64,000 nucleotides of DNA from Marinobacterium sp. xm-d-530 (GCF_013283365.1 NZ_WBYM01000001.1:372001-436000); one strand, 5' to 3'. Numbered from the stretch's first letter, positions 1 through 9,747 are shown. Notes: generated by a model not told the origin, from the sequence alone. Made by a program: numbers and translations.

Positions 1-269
1 TGCTCAGACAGGATCAGTTCTTCTATCTGCTCAAGCATGCGACCGGTCATTGCACCATGTGAGCTAGCTTTAACAGCTAAGTTAACCGCGGGGCGCGGAA
101 TTTCGAGTTCGTCGAAAAACACCTGGGACATATTTTCATCGTAGTGTTGTCCTGTATGCACAATCACTTCGTTCAATACCGTTGAAAACTCATCAAGTAT
201 TGCGCGTGAAACAGCAGCAGCTTTAATAAACTGAGGTCTGGCTCCGACTATTGTAAGAATTTTATACAA
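1..269 (-). CDS. wbpI: UDP-N-acetylglucosamine 2-epimerase family, probably WbpI (5' part only)
   Basis: This is the N-terminal 89 residues of a gene that runs off the left edge of the window. The translation contains the family signatures VGARPQFIKAAAV and HTGQHYD, which belong to the non-hydrolysing UDP-GlcNAc 2-epimerases (WecB/WbpI). The best start is a TTG at 269, because an in-frame stop at 291-293 lies only a few codons upstream and no ATG or GTG is available. The neighbours wbpA, wbpB, wbpD and wbpE make UDP-GlcNAc(3NAc)A, and the one step then missing is C2 epimerisation to UDP-ManNAc(3NAc)A. WbpI is therefore preferred over WecB. The family call is firm; the substrate is inferred from context. 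Confidence 0.85.
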   Translation of the reverse strand, partial: MYKILTIVGARPQFIKAAAVSRAILDEFSTVLNEVIVHTGQHYDENMSQVFFDELEIPRPAVNLAVKASSHGAMTGRMLEQIEELILSE

Positions 270-290
270 AGTGTATTTTACCCAATACGG

Positions 291-1382
291 TTAATTTTTC
301 AAGAAAATGTGCTCTGCCAATGCAAGACTACTCGTTAAGCCCGGTGACTCTATTCCAAACAAGTTAACCAATCCGGGTAGTCCGTGCTCCCGGGCATCTT
401 GGACGCAGAAATCAGGCTCGTCCGCTCTGCCTATTTTGGGCCGTATTCCCGCATAGTCCGGGCTCAGCCTTTTTGCATCGCAATTTGGCCAATATTCGCG
501 TATTGCCCGTGCAAATTGTTCCTTGCGCGACTCATCAACCTCGTAACTAGGTTTATCAACCCACTGAACGTCTGGCCCGAATCGCGCTCGCCCTTGCAGA
601 TCAAGAGTGAGGTGAACGCCAAGGCCACCCGGCTCGGGTACTGGATAGATCAAACGAGCGAACGGGGACTTTCCGCTCAGCGAGAAATAGTTCCCTTTCG
701 CAAATCCTTTTTTGGGTATATCTGGCACCTTTCCAGACCCAAGTAACGTTGCTAGTGCAGTCGATTCTAGTCCTGCTGCATTAACGATTGTCGGCGCACT
801 AATTTTACAGTCAGAAACGCCACCGACTCCAAGGACCAACTTGCCGCCACTAAGCTCACCTTTTAATACTGGGCTTGCATAAACGACGGTTCCACCGGCA
901 TTCTCTAAATCGGCAAGCAGCGCAAGCATCAGCCCATGACTGTCAACGATACCGGTGGAAGGTGAATTTAAGACTCGTGTTGCCCGCAACTCTGGTTCGC
1001 GTTCTGCGACTTCCGCCGCATCAATCCAGCTAAGATCAAGGCATCCGTTAGCTATTGCAGTCTGCCTAATATGCTCTAACTTAGCCTCTTGGGTTTCGCC
1101 ATTTGCTACTAACCATTTCCCAATTTTCTTATGAGCAATATCTCTGGACTGGCAGTAGTCGTACAACAAGTCTCTACCTAGGCGGCAAACCCGCGCTTTA
1201 AGCGACCCCGGGGGGTAATAAAGACCGGCATGAATTACTTCACTGTTGCGCGAGCTAACGCCCTGGCCGAACGAACTTTCAGCCTCAAGGACAATTGTTT
1301 CTCTGCCCTCTAATGCGAATTTACGCGCTACAGCCAAGCCAACAACACCTGCACCAATAACTATAACGTCAGTTTTTAACAT
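291..1382 (-). CDS. L-2-hydroxyglutarate oxidase-like FAD oxidoreductase
   Basis: The 363-residue protein begins with a dinucleotide-binding motif (GAGVVG, residues 11-16) and carries NSEVIHAGLYYPPGSLKA, which closely matches the flavin-contact region of E. coli LhgO and mammalian L2HGDH. Those enzymes oxidise L-2-hydroxyglutarate to 2-oxoglutarate and pass electrons to quinone. The protein is shorter than E. coli LhgO (about 420 residues) and lacks part of the C-terminus. The gene abuts wbpE with no gap and is followed after 21 bases by wbpI, so it is an internal member of the sugar-nucleotide operon. It may remove the 2-hydroxyglutarate formed when WbpB recycles NADH. A related D-amino-acid-oxidase-like activity cannot be excluded. 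Confidence 0.8.
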   Translation of the reverse strand: MLKTDVIVIGAGVVGLAVARKFALEGRETIVLEAESSFGQGVSSRNSEVIHAGLYYPPGSLKARVCRLGRDLLYDYCQSRDIAHKKIGKWLVANGETQEAKLEHIRQTAIANGCLDLSWIDAAEVAEREPELRATRVLNSPSTGIVDSHGLMLALLADLENAGGTVVYASPVLKGELSGGKLVLGVGGVSDCKISAPTIVNAAGLESTALATLLGSGKVPDIPKKGFAKGNYFSLSGKSPFARLIYPVPEPGGLGVHLTLDLQGRARFGPDVQWVDKPSYEVDESRKEQFARAIREYWPNCDAKRLSPDYAGIRPKIGRADEPDFCVQDAREHGLPGLVNLFGIESPGLTSSLALAEHIFLKN

Positions 1383-2477
1383 CTAAGAAAGTTCGGCCGC
1401 TGTTTTAAGAGTTTCAACAACAAGGCTCTGATCACTCTGTGACAGATATGGACTCATAGGCAAACTAAAAACAGACTCGGCAAGCTGATCACCAACCGGA
1501 AGATCTACGTTCAAATCTTCAACCGCTGGCTGTTTATTTAGCGGTATAGGATAGTGCACCGCTGTTGGTATACCCCGATCTTTCAGCAACTCCAGTACTT
1601 GCTTTCGATTTGTGCTAGTCAATGTAAACTGAGCCCACGCACTTTGGTTATGCGCCTCTACAAACGGCAATCCAAAAGCATTCGCTGACTGCAGCGACGT
1701 TTCGTAGGCTTGAGCTACCTTCTGGCGCTGATTAATCTCATCAGCGAAGATAGCAAGTTTAGGCAGAAGAATAGACGCCTGTAGTGTATCTAACCGGCTG
1801 TTCACACCCACTCGAATGTGGTGATACCTGCGATCTTGTCCATGGCGTGCGATCTGTCTGATTACTTTGGCAAGCTCCTCATCACTGGTAAATATCGCAC
1901 CACCGTCACCGTAACAGCCTAAGGGCTTGCTAGGGAAAAAGCTTGTCGTTGCAATAGTGCTGAGGTTGCAAGACTTTCTGCCTTTGTACGTTGCACCAAA
2001 ACTCTGCGCAGCATCTTCAATAACGGGGATGCCATACTTACTTGCAATTGCGTTAATGGCGTCAAAGTCTGCGCATTGTCCATAGAGTGAAACAGGAATG
2101 ATAGCCTTGGTTCTGGGGGTAATTGCTTCCTCGAGTTTGGTGGGATCTAGATTGTACGTTTTGGGATCAACGTCTACGTACACTGGCTTTGCACCCAATA
2201 CCGCAACGGTCTCAGCCGTCGCTATATAGGTAAATCCCGGTGTAATAACCTCATCACCCGACCCGACACCCAATGCCATTTGTGCAATTTGCAGCGCATC
2301 TGTACCGTTGGCACAGGTGATACAGTATTTTGCACCCGTGTACTCTACTAGCTTCTCTTCAAGCTCATGTACTTCAGGCCCTAATATGTATTGCCCATGC
2401 TGCAAGACACGTTGAATGCCTGCATCAATTTTATCTTTTATCAGCGCCTGCTGAGCGGCCAAATCGATAAACTGCAT
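1383..2477 (-). CDS. wbpE: UDP-3-oxo-GlcNAcA aminotransferase (DegT/DnrJ/EryC1)
   Basis: The 364-residue fold-type I PLP aminotransferase belongs to the sugar aminotransferase family DegT/DnrJ/EryC1/StrS. Visible features are the CANGTDALQIA cofactor-phosphate region (about residues 55-65), EDAAQSFGA (154-162) and the Schiff-base lysine in FPSKPLG (Lys184). In the Wbp pathway this enzyme uses glutamate to aminate the 3-keto sugar made by WbpB, giving UDP-GlcNAc(3NH2)A and 2-oxoglutarate. It lies directly after wbpD with no intergenic base and before the hydroxyglutarate oxidase gene. Family assignment is certain; the substrate rests on the complete Wbp gene set around it. Confidence 0.9.
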   Translation of the reverse strand: MQFIDLAAQQALIKDKIDAGIQRVLQHGQYILGPEVHELEEKLVEYTGAKYCITCANGTDALQIAQMALGVGSGDEVITPGFTYIATAETVAVLGAKPVYVDVDPKTYNLDPTKLEEAITPRTKAIIPVSLYGQCADFDAINAIASKYGIPVIEDAAQSFGATYKGRKSCNLSTIATTSFFPSKPLGCYGDGGAIFTSDEELAKVIRQIARHGQDRRYHHIRVGVNSRLDTLQASILLPKLAIFADEINQRQKVAQAYETSLQSANAFGLPFVEAHNQSAWAQFTLTSTNRKQVLELLKDRGIPTAVHYPIPLNKQPAVEDLNVDLPVGDQLAESVFSLPMSPYLSQSDQSLVVETLKTAAELS

Positions 2478-4012
<1,535 letters not shown>

Positions 4013-5287
4013 TTAAAGTCGCAAGTCTGAATCATCTTTGGGCAGCACGTGTTTAACGTCGTAAAGAACATGCTCAGGCTTGCCTAATGCACGTATTTTC
4101 TGTGCGCCCCACTCTTTAAACTCCTTGTGATCCACCGCAAGGACGATTGCATCATACACACCCTCAACTAACTCGGGAATCAGCCGCAAGTTATACTCAT
4201 GCTTAACCTCTTCAGGATCGGCCCAGTCGTCATAGACATCGACATTCATGTTGAAGCTCTCTAGCTCTTTGACCATGTCGATGATTTTGGTGTTGCGTAC
4301 ATCCGGGCAATCACCCTTGAAAGTAAAGCCAAGTACCAAAACCCTTGCTTCATCGATGTGTATCTTTCTACGGCTGACGGCTTTCACTAACTGAGTAGCC
4401 GTATACTGCCCCATTCCATCGTTAATGCGACGGCCGGCCAGGATTACCTCAGGCTGGTAACCAACCTCTTTCGCTTTGTAGGTAAGGTAGTAGGGGTCCA
4501 CGCTGATACAATGCCCCCCAACAAGACCGGGCTTAAATGGCAAGAAGTTCCATTTAGTCCCTGCGGCGTCTAGTACTTCTTGGGTATCGATATCGAGGAT
4601 ATTAAAGATCTTCGCGAACTCGTTGATTATGGCGATATTCAGGTCACGCTGGGTGTTCTCTATCACCTTAGCGGCCTCGGCAACCTTGATTGAGCTAGCC
4701 AAATGAGTCCCGGCGGTAATAATGCTGCGGTACAGCTGATCGACATATTCAGCAATTTCAGGTGTAGAGCCTGAGGTTATCTTCTTGATCTTGGTGAGAG
4801 TATTAACTTTGTCACCCGGGTTTATGCGTTCAGGACTGTATCCCGCGAAAAAGTCGACATTAAACTTCAGCCCCGATCCCTTCTCGATAATGGGAATACA
4901 GACCTCTTCTGTTGCACCGGGGTAGACTGTTGACTCGTAGATAACTACATCACCTGATTTGATAACGCTGGCTAGCATGGCCGAAGACTTACGTAGCGGC
5001 GTTAGATCAGGAGCGTTGTTCTCATCAATTGGGGTCGGCACGGTGACGATATAGGTATCGCAACCCTCAAGATCATGTAGCTCACTGCTAAACTTCAATC
5101 CTGACGCTTTTGCTAGCTCCTCGTCCGATACCTCTAGCGTAGAGTCGTGACCTTTCTCTAGCTCTGCGATGCGCTGCTGGTTGATATCAAAACCAATCAC
5201 CTCGCGCGCTTTGCCAAATTCGGCCGCTAATGGAAGCCCTACATAGCCAAGGCCGATAACAGCAATCTTTGCTTCACTAATATTCAT
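4013..5287 (-). CDS. wbpA: UDP-GlcNAc 6-dehydrogenase (TviB/WbpA class)
   Basis: The 424-residue UDP-sugar dehydrogenase converts UDP-GlcNAc to UDP-GlcNAcA in two NAD-dependent steps. It shows the Rossmann motif VIGLGYVGLPLAAEF near the N-terminus, the SPERINPGD substrate segment and the catalytic cysteine in VGGHCISVDPYY (about residue 259). Sequence style is closest to TviB/WbpO enzymes, which act on N-acetylhexosamines. It is the first biosynthetic gene of the cluster and is preceded by 164 bases that hold a good -10 box at 5317-5322. It supplies the substrate for WbpB. UDP-GalNAc as an alternative substrate cannot be ruled out from sequence. Confidence 0.9.
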   Translation of the reverse strand: MNISEAKIAVIGLGYVGLPLAAEFGKAREVIGFDINQQRIAELEKGHDSTLEVSDEELAKASGLKFSSELHDLEGCDTYIVTVPTPIDENNAPDLTPLRKSSAMLASVIKSGDVVIYESTVYPGATEEVCIPIIEKGSGLKFNVDFFAGYSPERINPGDKVNTLTKIKKITSGSTPEIAEYVDQLYRSIITAGTHLASSIKVAEAAKVIENTQRDLNIAIINEFAKIFNILDIDTQEVLDAAGTKWNFLPFKPGLVGGHCISVDPYYLTYKAKEVGYQPEVILAGRRINDGMGQYTATQLVKAVSRRKIHIDEARVLVLGFTFKGDCPDVRNTKIIDMVKELESFNMNVDVYDDWADPEEVKHEYNLRLIPELVEGVYDAIVLAVDHKEFKEWGAQKIRALGKPEHVLYDVKHVLPKDDSDLRL

Positions 5288-5316
5288 TATTCATCCAATA
5301 CTTTCATTACTTTGCA

Positions 5317-5345
5317 ATTATACAACATCAATCCGAAAAACTCAG
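5317..5345 (-). promoter_or_regulatory. Candidate promoter for wbpA
   Basis: On the minus strand a consensus -10 hexamer TATAAT lies at 5317-5322, 30 bases before the wbpA start. No good -35 box sits at the right distance, so the call is tentative. If real, it would give wbp transcription independent of the upstream ops-controlled start. Confidence 0.35.
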
Positions 5346-5451
5346 CGAGTTAAGCTGCTGATATCTAGACAACAATTAGTAACAATAAGGGCCTCGTATC
5401 GCGCACTCATTAGGGGCTTAGCGACAAAACTTTTCAACCAATCGGTTAAAA

Positions 5452-5769
5452 CTATCTAACACTAGGTCGCCAATAATCTCTTTGACCATGTCGCACATGG
5501 AGAACGTAAACCTTGGAATTTATAACAGTAAAAAGAACTCTCCAACGGCTTGCTTTTCCATACAGTAATTGTCGGATTTCTTCTTCGAACTCGGAGTTTT
5601 CAGGCGCCAAAGGATGCGATTCAGGAAATATCTCCAGGCTTAGAATTTTTTCCTCAAGGCCACTTTTCCATTTCGCGGCATAAACAGGATTTTCAAGCTG
5701 ATACCACCTGAAAGCCTCAAGAATGTTTTCCCCAGCAAATGGCGTAATAACGACAGCGTAATGCTTCAT
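5452..5769 (-). CDS. ParE/RelE-superfamily toxin
   Basis: The 105-residue basic protein looks like a ParE/RelE fold toxin: an N-terminal helix pair (AGENILEAFRWYQLENPVYAAKW) and a C-terminal strand set ending in VYVLHVRHGQRDYW, a typical ParE ending. Such toxins act on DNA gyrase (ParE) or on mRNA in the ribosome (RelE); sequence alone does not decide which. Its ATG overlaps the stop of the upstream Phd-type antitoxin by four bases. The pair sits between the polysaccharide regulator gene and wbpA, apparently as an insertion. Confidence 0.8.
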   Translation of the reverse strand: MKHYAVVITPFAGENILEAFRWYQLENPVYAAKWKSGLEEKILSLEIFPESHPLAPENSEFEEEIRQLLYGKASRWRVLFTVINSKVYVLHVRHGQRDYWRPSVR

Positions 5770-6044
5770 TTTAACGTCGCAAAAAAGTCACTCGCCTCAA
5801 GTCCGTCACCATCTAGGGCTTCAGATAGGCCTTTACGAATTCCTGCCACACTTTGCGCGTATTCAAGTTGATCCTGTGCTTCTTGCCAAGCATCTGCATC
5901 CATAACCACAAGGGCAGGCTTTCCATTCACGGTTAAGATGGAAGGTCGACCGCTATCTTTTAAATGACTTACAAAGTTAGCCGTATCTCGCTTAAATTCA
6001 GTTAGCGGTCGAATATCTTTAGTTATATCCATAATAGACACCAT
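5766..6044 (-). CDS. Phd/YefM-family antitoxin
   Basis: The 92-residue protein has the Phd/YefM N-terminal DNA-binding fold (ITKDIRPLTEFKRDTANFVSHL, then ILTVNGKPALVVMDADAW) and an acidic C-terminal tail that would neutralise the toxin. An alternative start at Met5 (6032) has a GGTG ribosome site at better spacing and matches typical family N-termini. A promoter with a perfect -10 lies just upstream. These antitoxins normally repress their own operon. Confidence 0.85.
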   Translation of the reverse strand: MVSIMDITKDIRPLTEFKRDTANFVSHLKDSGRPSILTVNGKPALVVMDADAWQEAQDQLEYAQSVAGIRKGLSEALDGDGLEASDFFATLK

Positions 6045-6064
6045 ATAATCACTTAATATGCGTC

Positions 6065-6094
6065 ATTATAGATGCGAAAGCGATGTTTTGTCGA
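6065..6094 (-). promoter_or_regulatory. Promoter of the Phd/ParE-like pair
   Basis: Minus-strand -35 TCGACA (6089-6094) and -10 TATAAT (6065-6070) are separated by 18 bases. The position, about 20 bases before the antitoxin start, suggests the toxin-antitoxin pair keeps its own promoter inside the polysaccharide operon. Confidence 0.6.
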
Positions 6095-6177
6095 ATGTGC
6101 ATCTCATGGTTTTGCCCAGGGAAAAACCACTCTAAAGCAACACCTCGTACCCAATTTTGATTTTTAGTTCTCAACAC

Positions 6178-6510
6178 TCACTCTTCGATTCTTGATTGAA
6201 TGTCCGCTATTTCAGCCTTTAAACGCTCGTACTCTTCCACCTTCCGTTTTAAGAATCGCGCAGTAATAACCCCTTTATCTGAAATGCCTTTGGGAGTCAG
6301 AAGGTACAAGTAACCGGATTTGTTATTTGAACGCTTGAAGTTTTCCGCTTTAACCAGGCCACGCACTATGAGTGCAGACAATACGTAGTTGGTTTTACCC
6401 ACACTCACCCCCAGCTGCGAAGCCAGTTCGCGCTGTGAAATATCTGGGCGCTCTTCTATTAACTGAAGAACCCGGTAATCGTATTCAAGGGTATCGCTGT
6501 TTTGGGTCAT
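6178..6510 (-). CDS. EPS-associated MarR-family regulator
   Basis: The 110-residue protein has a winged helix (RPDISQRELASQLGVSVGKTNYVLSALIVRGLV, about residues 16-48) followed by a wing and a C-terminal coiled coil (KRKVEEYERLKAEIADIQ). This is the compact MarR_EPS family, found at the start of exopolysaccharide and O-antigen clusters in many Proteobacteria. An ops element ends five bases before its ATG and there is no separate Shine-Dalgarno, which fits RfaH-assisted translation. Two inverted repeats upstream (6570-6583 and 6584-6620) are candidate operators. Confidence 0.8.
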   Translation of the reverse strand: MTQNSDTLEYDYRVLQLIEERPDISQRELASQLGVSVGKTNYVLSALIVRGLVKAENFKRSNNKSGYLYLLTPKGISDKGVITARFLKRKVEEYERLKAEIADIQSRIEE

Positions 6511-6515
6511 TTAGG

Positions 6516-6527
6516 CACGCTACCGCC
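6516..6527 (-). promoter_or_regulatory. ops element (RfaH recruitment site)
   Basis: The minus strand reads GGCGGTAGCGTG, identical over all 12 positions to the E. coli ops consensus at which a paused RNA polymerase recruits RfaH. It lies in the leader of the polysaccharide operon, five bases before the first start codon. A matching rfaH-like gene is 3.3 kb away at 9832-10311. Confidence 0.9.
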
Positions 6528-6569
6528 CCTGCTTGCCACAGTGCGGTTACATTTAAAACGTTCGTTCAA

Positions 6570-6620
6570 TCTATGAACATAGACTAACAATGTTGCAATA
6601 CCTTTACAAAGCATTGTTAG
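6570..6620 (-). promoter_or_regulatory. Inverted repeats upstream of the MarR-type gene
   Basis: Two perfect inverted repeats lie side by side: TCTATG-AA-CATAGA (6570-6583) and CTAACAATG/CATTGTTAG (6584-6592 and 6612-6620, 19-base spacer). The first resembles a MarR-type operator; the second could be an operator or an RNA hairpin in the ops leader. Function is inferred from position only. Confidence 0.5.
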
Positions 6621-6682
6621 TTATATCGATCTAGTATGCAGACTTTAATAAGGCACTCAGGAACCGAATTACCTATAAGATG

Positions 6683-7414
6683 TTACAAACAATTAGCGGA
6701 ATCTCGCTCTAACTTTTTCAATTTTTGCCATAGCACAGCTCTAGGGAGATCGATACTCATTGCCTCCATACATTGATCGAGTCGTTTCGGTGTTTCAGTT
6801 AGGTAGGTAAGTGACTTTTTCAAATCTTGCATAATTGAGGATCCATAGGCTGTTTCAGCTTTGGAGATGGCCTGACCAAGCTCTTTCTTTGATAGTCCCA
6901 ACATCGATAAATCAATAATATCCCTAGAATAAACCGCGCGATCCGCCCAACGATCTGAATTAGCAAGTAATTTTGTAGTCGCCATATCAAGCCTACTCAA
7001 TATGGATACTCCACATATCCTCGAGACTACACCAGGCTTTTGAATCTCTACTCTACCCTCATTCACTATTTCAAATTTTATCAATGCACTTTCGTTAATA
7101 CTCACCACCATACGTATTCCATACTGATCCATACGCATTCGATCTATAGCTAACCCTTCTTGGTGCTCTTTAAACAGACCCAATCCCACTTGGTGTCCTT
7201 TCGCTACCTCTCGCAATGCGCGATAACCTTCCTTGCTAGAGACCACAAAATCTATATCAATAGATTCTCGGTATTCCCCATAAGCAAGGGCGATTGCCGT
7301 TCCTCCACCAAAAAAGCACTCACTCATATCAAAGAGATCTGTATTAATCGCCTCAAGCACCTTAGCAATAAGTTGATGGTGGGGTCTTTTAAAATTGTAA
7401 TCGCAAGTCTTCAT
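6683..7414 (-). CDS. AbiEii/AbiGii-type nucleotidyltransferase toxin
   Basis: The 243-residue protein has the nucleotidyltransferase core motif of the AbiEii/AbiGii family: FFGGGTAIALAYGEYRESIDIDFVV (about residues 34-58), where the GG and the DxD pair would bind NTP and metal. A later segment (LSRLDMATTKLLANSDRWADR) is the usual second family motif. AbiEii/MenA-like proteins block growth by transferring nucleotides to tRNA acceptor ends, and several act in phage defence. Its ATG overlaps the upstream regulator stop by four bases, giving an antitoxin-toxin operon. Confidence 0.8.
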   Translation of the reverse strand: MKTCDYNFKRPHHQLIAKVLEAINTDLFDMSECFFGGGTAIALAYGEYRESIDIDFVVSSKEGYRALREVAKGHQVGLGLFKEHQEGLAIDRMRMDQYGIRMVVSINESALIKFEIVNEGRVEIQKPGVVSRICGVSILSRLDMATTKLLANSDRWADRAVYSRDIIDLSMLGLSKKELGQAISKAETAYGSSIMQDLKKSLTYLTETPKRLDQCMEAMSIDLPRAVLWQKLKKLERDSANCL

Positions 7415-7839
7415 GAAAACGCTCTATTTAAATTTGCCATCAATAACTTTTCTGATTCTGCCATTTCATTTTCATCAAAGTGACGGGAGTTCCTTTCGTA
7501 AATGGCATGTGCTTCGAAAGGTTTTAGGTAGTCTCTACCCGTTATATGCCAAGAGAGCTTTTTAAGTTCTGGATAGTCTTTAAGTCGAATGATGACAGGG
7601 ATAAAGTCATCTGGATTGAGCTGGCGAGACCCCTCTTTTACTTTCTCGGCTAACGTTAGCTCAAGATTTAACGCATCGACTACAGCGAGATAGCTATTCA
7701 AGCTTGATGCTCCCTCACCTTTCTCAATTCGATGCAATGTAACTCTTGAAATACCCGAAGCACCTGACAATGCTTCAGCGGTTACGTTCAAGCGTTTTCG
7801 TTCTTGCTTTATTGCTATCCCAATATTTTCAGCGTCCAC
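7411..7839 (-). CDS. XRE-type regulator, cognate antitoxin of the AbiEii-like toxin
   Basis: The 142-residue protein has an N-terminal Cro/CI helix-turn-helix (GIAIKQERKRLNVTAEALSGASGISRVTLHRIEKG, about residues 6-40) and a distinct C-terminal domain (about 65-142) that probably contacts the toxin. Translation starts at a GTG at 7839. It is the first gene of the pair and is divergent from the recombinase gene; the AT-rich 140-base gap between them would hold its operator. Confidence 0.75.
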   Translation of the reverse strand: MDAENIGIAIKQERKRLNVTAEALSGASGISRVTLHRIEKGEGASSLNSYLAVVDALNLELTLAEKVKEGSRQLNPDDFIPVIIRLKDYPELKKLSWHITGRDYLKPFEAHAIYERNSRHFDENEMAESEKLLMANLNRAFS

Positions 7840-7981
7840 TTAAAACACCATTTTTGTTTCATATTTTTTACAATATAGTGTTTTTGATAAATTTTTGATA
7901 CATTTTTATCTATGAACTTTTTAAAACAGTATCCACACTTTGCGTCTACACTTAAAACATCACGATACAGGGAGGTAAGTG

Positions 7982-8932
7982 ATGGACGTAAAACAATTTT
8001 TAGATGATTTGATGGCACAACTCGATGGTGCCTTTGCTGAAAACACCCTCAAAGCGTATCGCAGTGACTTTAAGCACTTTGCTAACTGGGCAATATCCAA
8101 TGGTTTAGATCCTCTACCCCCTAAAGCTTCAGATCTAGCAGCCTACATCGCCGATATGTCCGAACGTCAGAAGAGTGCAACGATTCGACGCCGTATAGAC
8201 ACGTTGGGATCCATCTGCTTTTTCTCTGGCTTTGGTAGTCCTACCAAAACACCAGAAGTTAAAATTGCTCTGAAAAAGATGCATCGAAAAATCGGTAGGC
8301 AGCAGAAACAGGCGCACCCGCTGACACTCGATCTTTTAGAGCAACTTTTAAAAAAATGTGACTCCTCTCTAGCCGGTCGGCGCAATGAACTTCTGCTTAG
8401 AATCGGTTATGAGACCATGCGCCGCTCCTCAGAGATCTGTTCATTCTGTTTCGAGGACTTAAAAACACTTCCAAACGGTCACTTTGCGTTAAACCTTAAA
8501 CGCTCTAAAACCGATCAGTTGGGCGATGGCAAACTCATCCCTATAAGCGATCTACTAGCAACCAAGATAAATAAATGGAAGCGTCGAATCGGTGCTACAG
8601 AGGGGCGTATTCTGCGATCCATCCGCAAAGACAACAAAACCTTGGGTGACAAACTCAACCCGGCATCCATTAATATTATTCTGGTCGATCTGCAATATAG
8701 GGCTAGGCGTAGAGATCTGCCACACTTAAGCGGCCACTCGTTTCGAGTAGGCGCTGCTCTGGATATGTTGAATGCAGGCGTGCCGTTAGAGAAGATTATG
8801 CTGCGTGGCGGATGGCGAAAAGAGACAACGACATTAAGGTATCTGCAGAGTTGGGTCGATAACGTAAACCCAGCCGAACTTCAAATTGAGGAGTGTACGC
8901 CGGTTTGGGAAGTGACCCGCTCGAAAAATTAA
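7982..8932 (+). CDS. Tyrosine recombinase / site-specific integrase
   Basis: The 316-residue recombinase has an N-terminal SAM-like core-binding domain (about residues 5-90) and a C-terminal catalytic domain. The catalytic set is visible: the first Arg in YETMRRSSEIC, HSFR (the H-x-x-R box) in LSGHSFRVGAAL, a Trp in GGWRKETTT and the nucleophilic Tyr in RYLQSW. The ATG at 7982 lies six bases after GGAGG (7971-7975); a GTG at 7979 is too close. No integron-specific insertion and no phage genes accompany it. It meets the GNAT toxin gene tail to tail with a four-base overlap. It is probably the marker of a past insertion. Confidence 0.85.
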   Translation: MDVKQFLDDLMAQLDGAFAENTLKAYRSDFKHFANWAISNGLDPLPPKASDLAAYIADMSERQKSATIRRRIDTLGSICFFSGFGSPTKTPEVKIALKKMHRKIGRQQKQAHPLTLDLLEQLLKKCDSSLAGRRNELLLRIGYETMRRSSEICSFCFEDLKTLPNGHFALNLKRSKTDQLGDGKLIPISDLLATKINKWKRRIGATEGRILRSIRKDNKTLGDKLNPASINIILVDLQYRARRRDLPHLSGHSFRVGAALDMLNAGVPLEKIMLRGGWRKETTTLRYLQSWVDNVNPAELQIEECTPVWEVTRSKN

Positions 8933-9420
8933 GAAGCCTGATTTAGCCTCAGCATCAGCACCAATGGATCGGCTGGTGACTCTTTAAAACCATAATACTC
9001 GTAAAAGCGTTTAGCAGATTCGCTCAACGCATGCACAAGCAAAGCACGGACACCTGTATTCTCAGCAACATTAATAGCTCTATTAAATGCATCTTGAAGA
9101 AGCGAACCGCCAAGTTTGATACCTTGAGCGCGACGATCAACGGCAAGCCTTCCTAGCACCAACACTGGCACTGGATCTGGCATATTTCTTCTTATGTTAC
9201 CAGTTGCTAGTTGATGTGATACGGCGCCAGCGGCCATCGCATAATAACCCCATACACGCTGATCACTGTCAGTAGCAACAAATGTACGGCTGGCCCCACT
9301 TGCCTGATTAACCAACGCTTTTCGTTTTAACCAGTCATCAAGGATACGCTCAACACAGCAAAAATCTGCATAGGTGTGATGGGATGCCAACGGCTGGGGA
9401 GCAAGCAGATCAAGCTTCAC
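8929..9420 (-). CDS. GNAT-family toxin (TacT-like)
   Basis: The 163-residue GNAT acetyltransferase has the acetyl-CoA motif region VLGRLAVDRRAQGIKLGGSLLQDA (about residues 87-110) and the C-terminal YYGF motif. This is the style of TacT/AtaT toxins, which acetylate aminoacyl-tRNA. It starts with GTG at 9420, overlaps the DUF1778 antitoxin gene by 11 bases and ends four bases into the recombinase gene on the other strand. Confidence 0.85.
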   Translation of the reverse strand: MKLDLLAPQPLASHHTYADFCCVERILDDWLKRKALVNQASGASRTFVATDSDQRVWGYYAMAAGAVSHQLATGNIRRNMPDPVPVLVLGRLAVDRRAQGIKLGGSLLQDAFNRAINVAENTGVRALLVHALSESAKRFYEYYGFKESPADPLVLMLRLNQAS

Positions 9421-9682
9421 TTGTGTTCCACACGGGATCTAAAGCCAACAAACGCTTCAGGCCCGCATTGGGTTTAGGAGGTGTATCCAGAAGATCTGTA
9501 AACTGTTTAAATTTTTCCGCATCCAAGGAGAAATGAACCTGGTCCAGAAGAACGGACTGTGCACGCTCACAAGCAGCTTCAAGCATAAAGTCAGACCGGT
9601 TTTTACCCAACATATTGGCAGCATGATCAATCAAGTCGCGCTGCTCAGGCAGTGCACGAAGATTTATAGCGGCAGCACGCAT
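9410..9682 (-). CDS. DUF1778 (TacA-like) antitoxin
   Basis: The antitoxin has a ribbon-helix-helix N-terminus (INLRALPEQRDLIDHAANMLGKNRSDFML) and a C-terminal toxin-binding tail (DPVWNT). The ATG at 9682 is preferred over an in-frame start at 9715 because AGAGG lies at the correct distance before it and the N-terminus then matches the family. Length from this start is 90 residues. Two inverted repeats cover its promoter. Confidence 0.85.
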   Translation of the reverse strand: MRAAAINLRALPEQRDLIDHAANMLGKNRSDFMLEAACERAQSVLLDQVHFSLDAEKFKQFTDLLDTPPKPNAGLKRLLALDPVWNTSEA

Positions 9683-9693
9683 AACAAGACCTC

Positions 9694-9747
9694 TTTGTAT
9701 GTACAAACGATACACAAAGAATAAATACCTTGTATATCGATTGTCAA
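9694..9747 (-). promoter_or_regulatory. Promoter and operators of the TacA/TacT-like pair
   Basis: Minus-strand -35 TTGACA (9742-9747) and -10 TTTATT (9720-9725) are 16 bases apart. A 14-base inverted repeat TTTGTA-TG-TACAAA (9694-9707) and a second imperfect pair (9708-9717 with 9730-9739) share the TTGTA half-site and bracket the -10 box, which fits autorepression by the ribbon-helix-helix antitoxin. Confidence 0.65.

Noticed and set aside
7982-9715. Integron with gene cassettes
   Set aside because: The recombinase lacks the IntI-specific insertion and no attC-like repeats were seen around the toxin-antitoxin genes.
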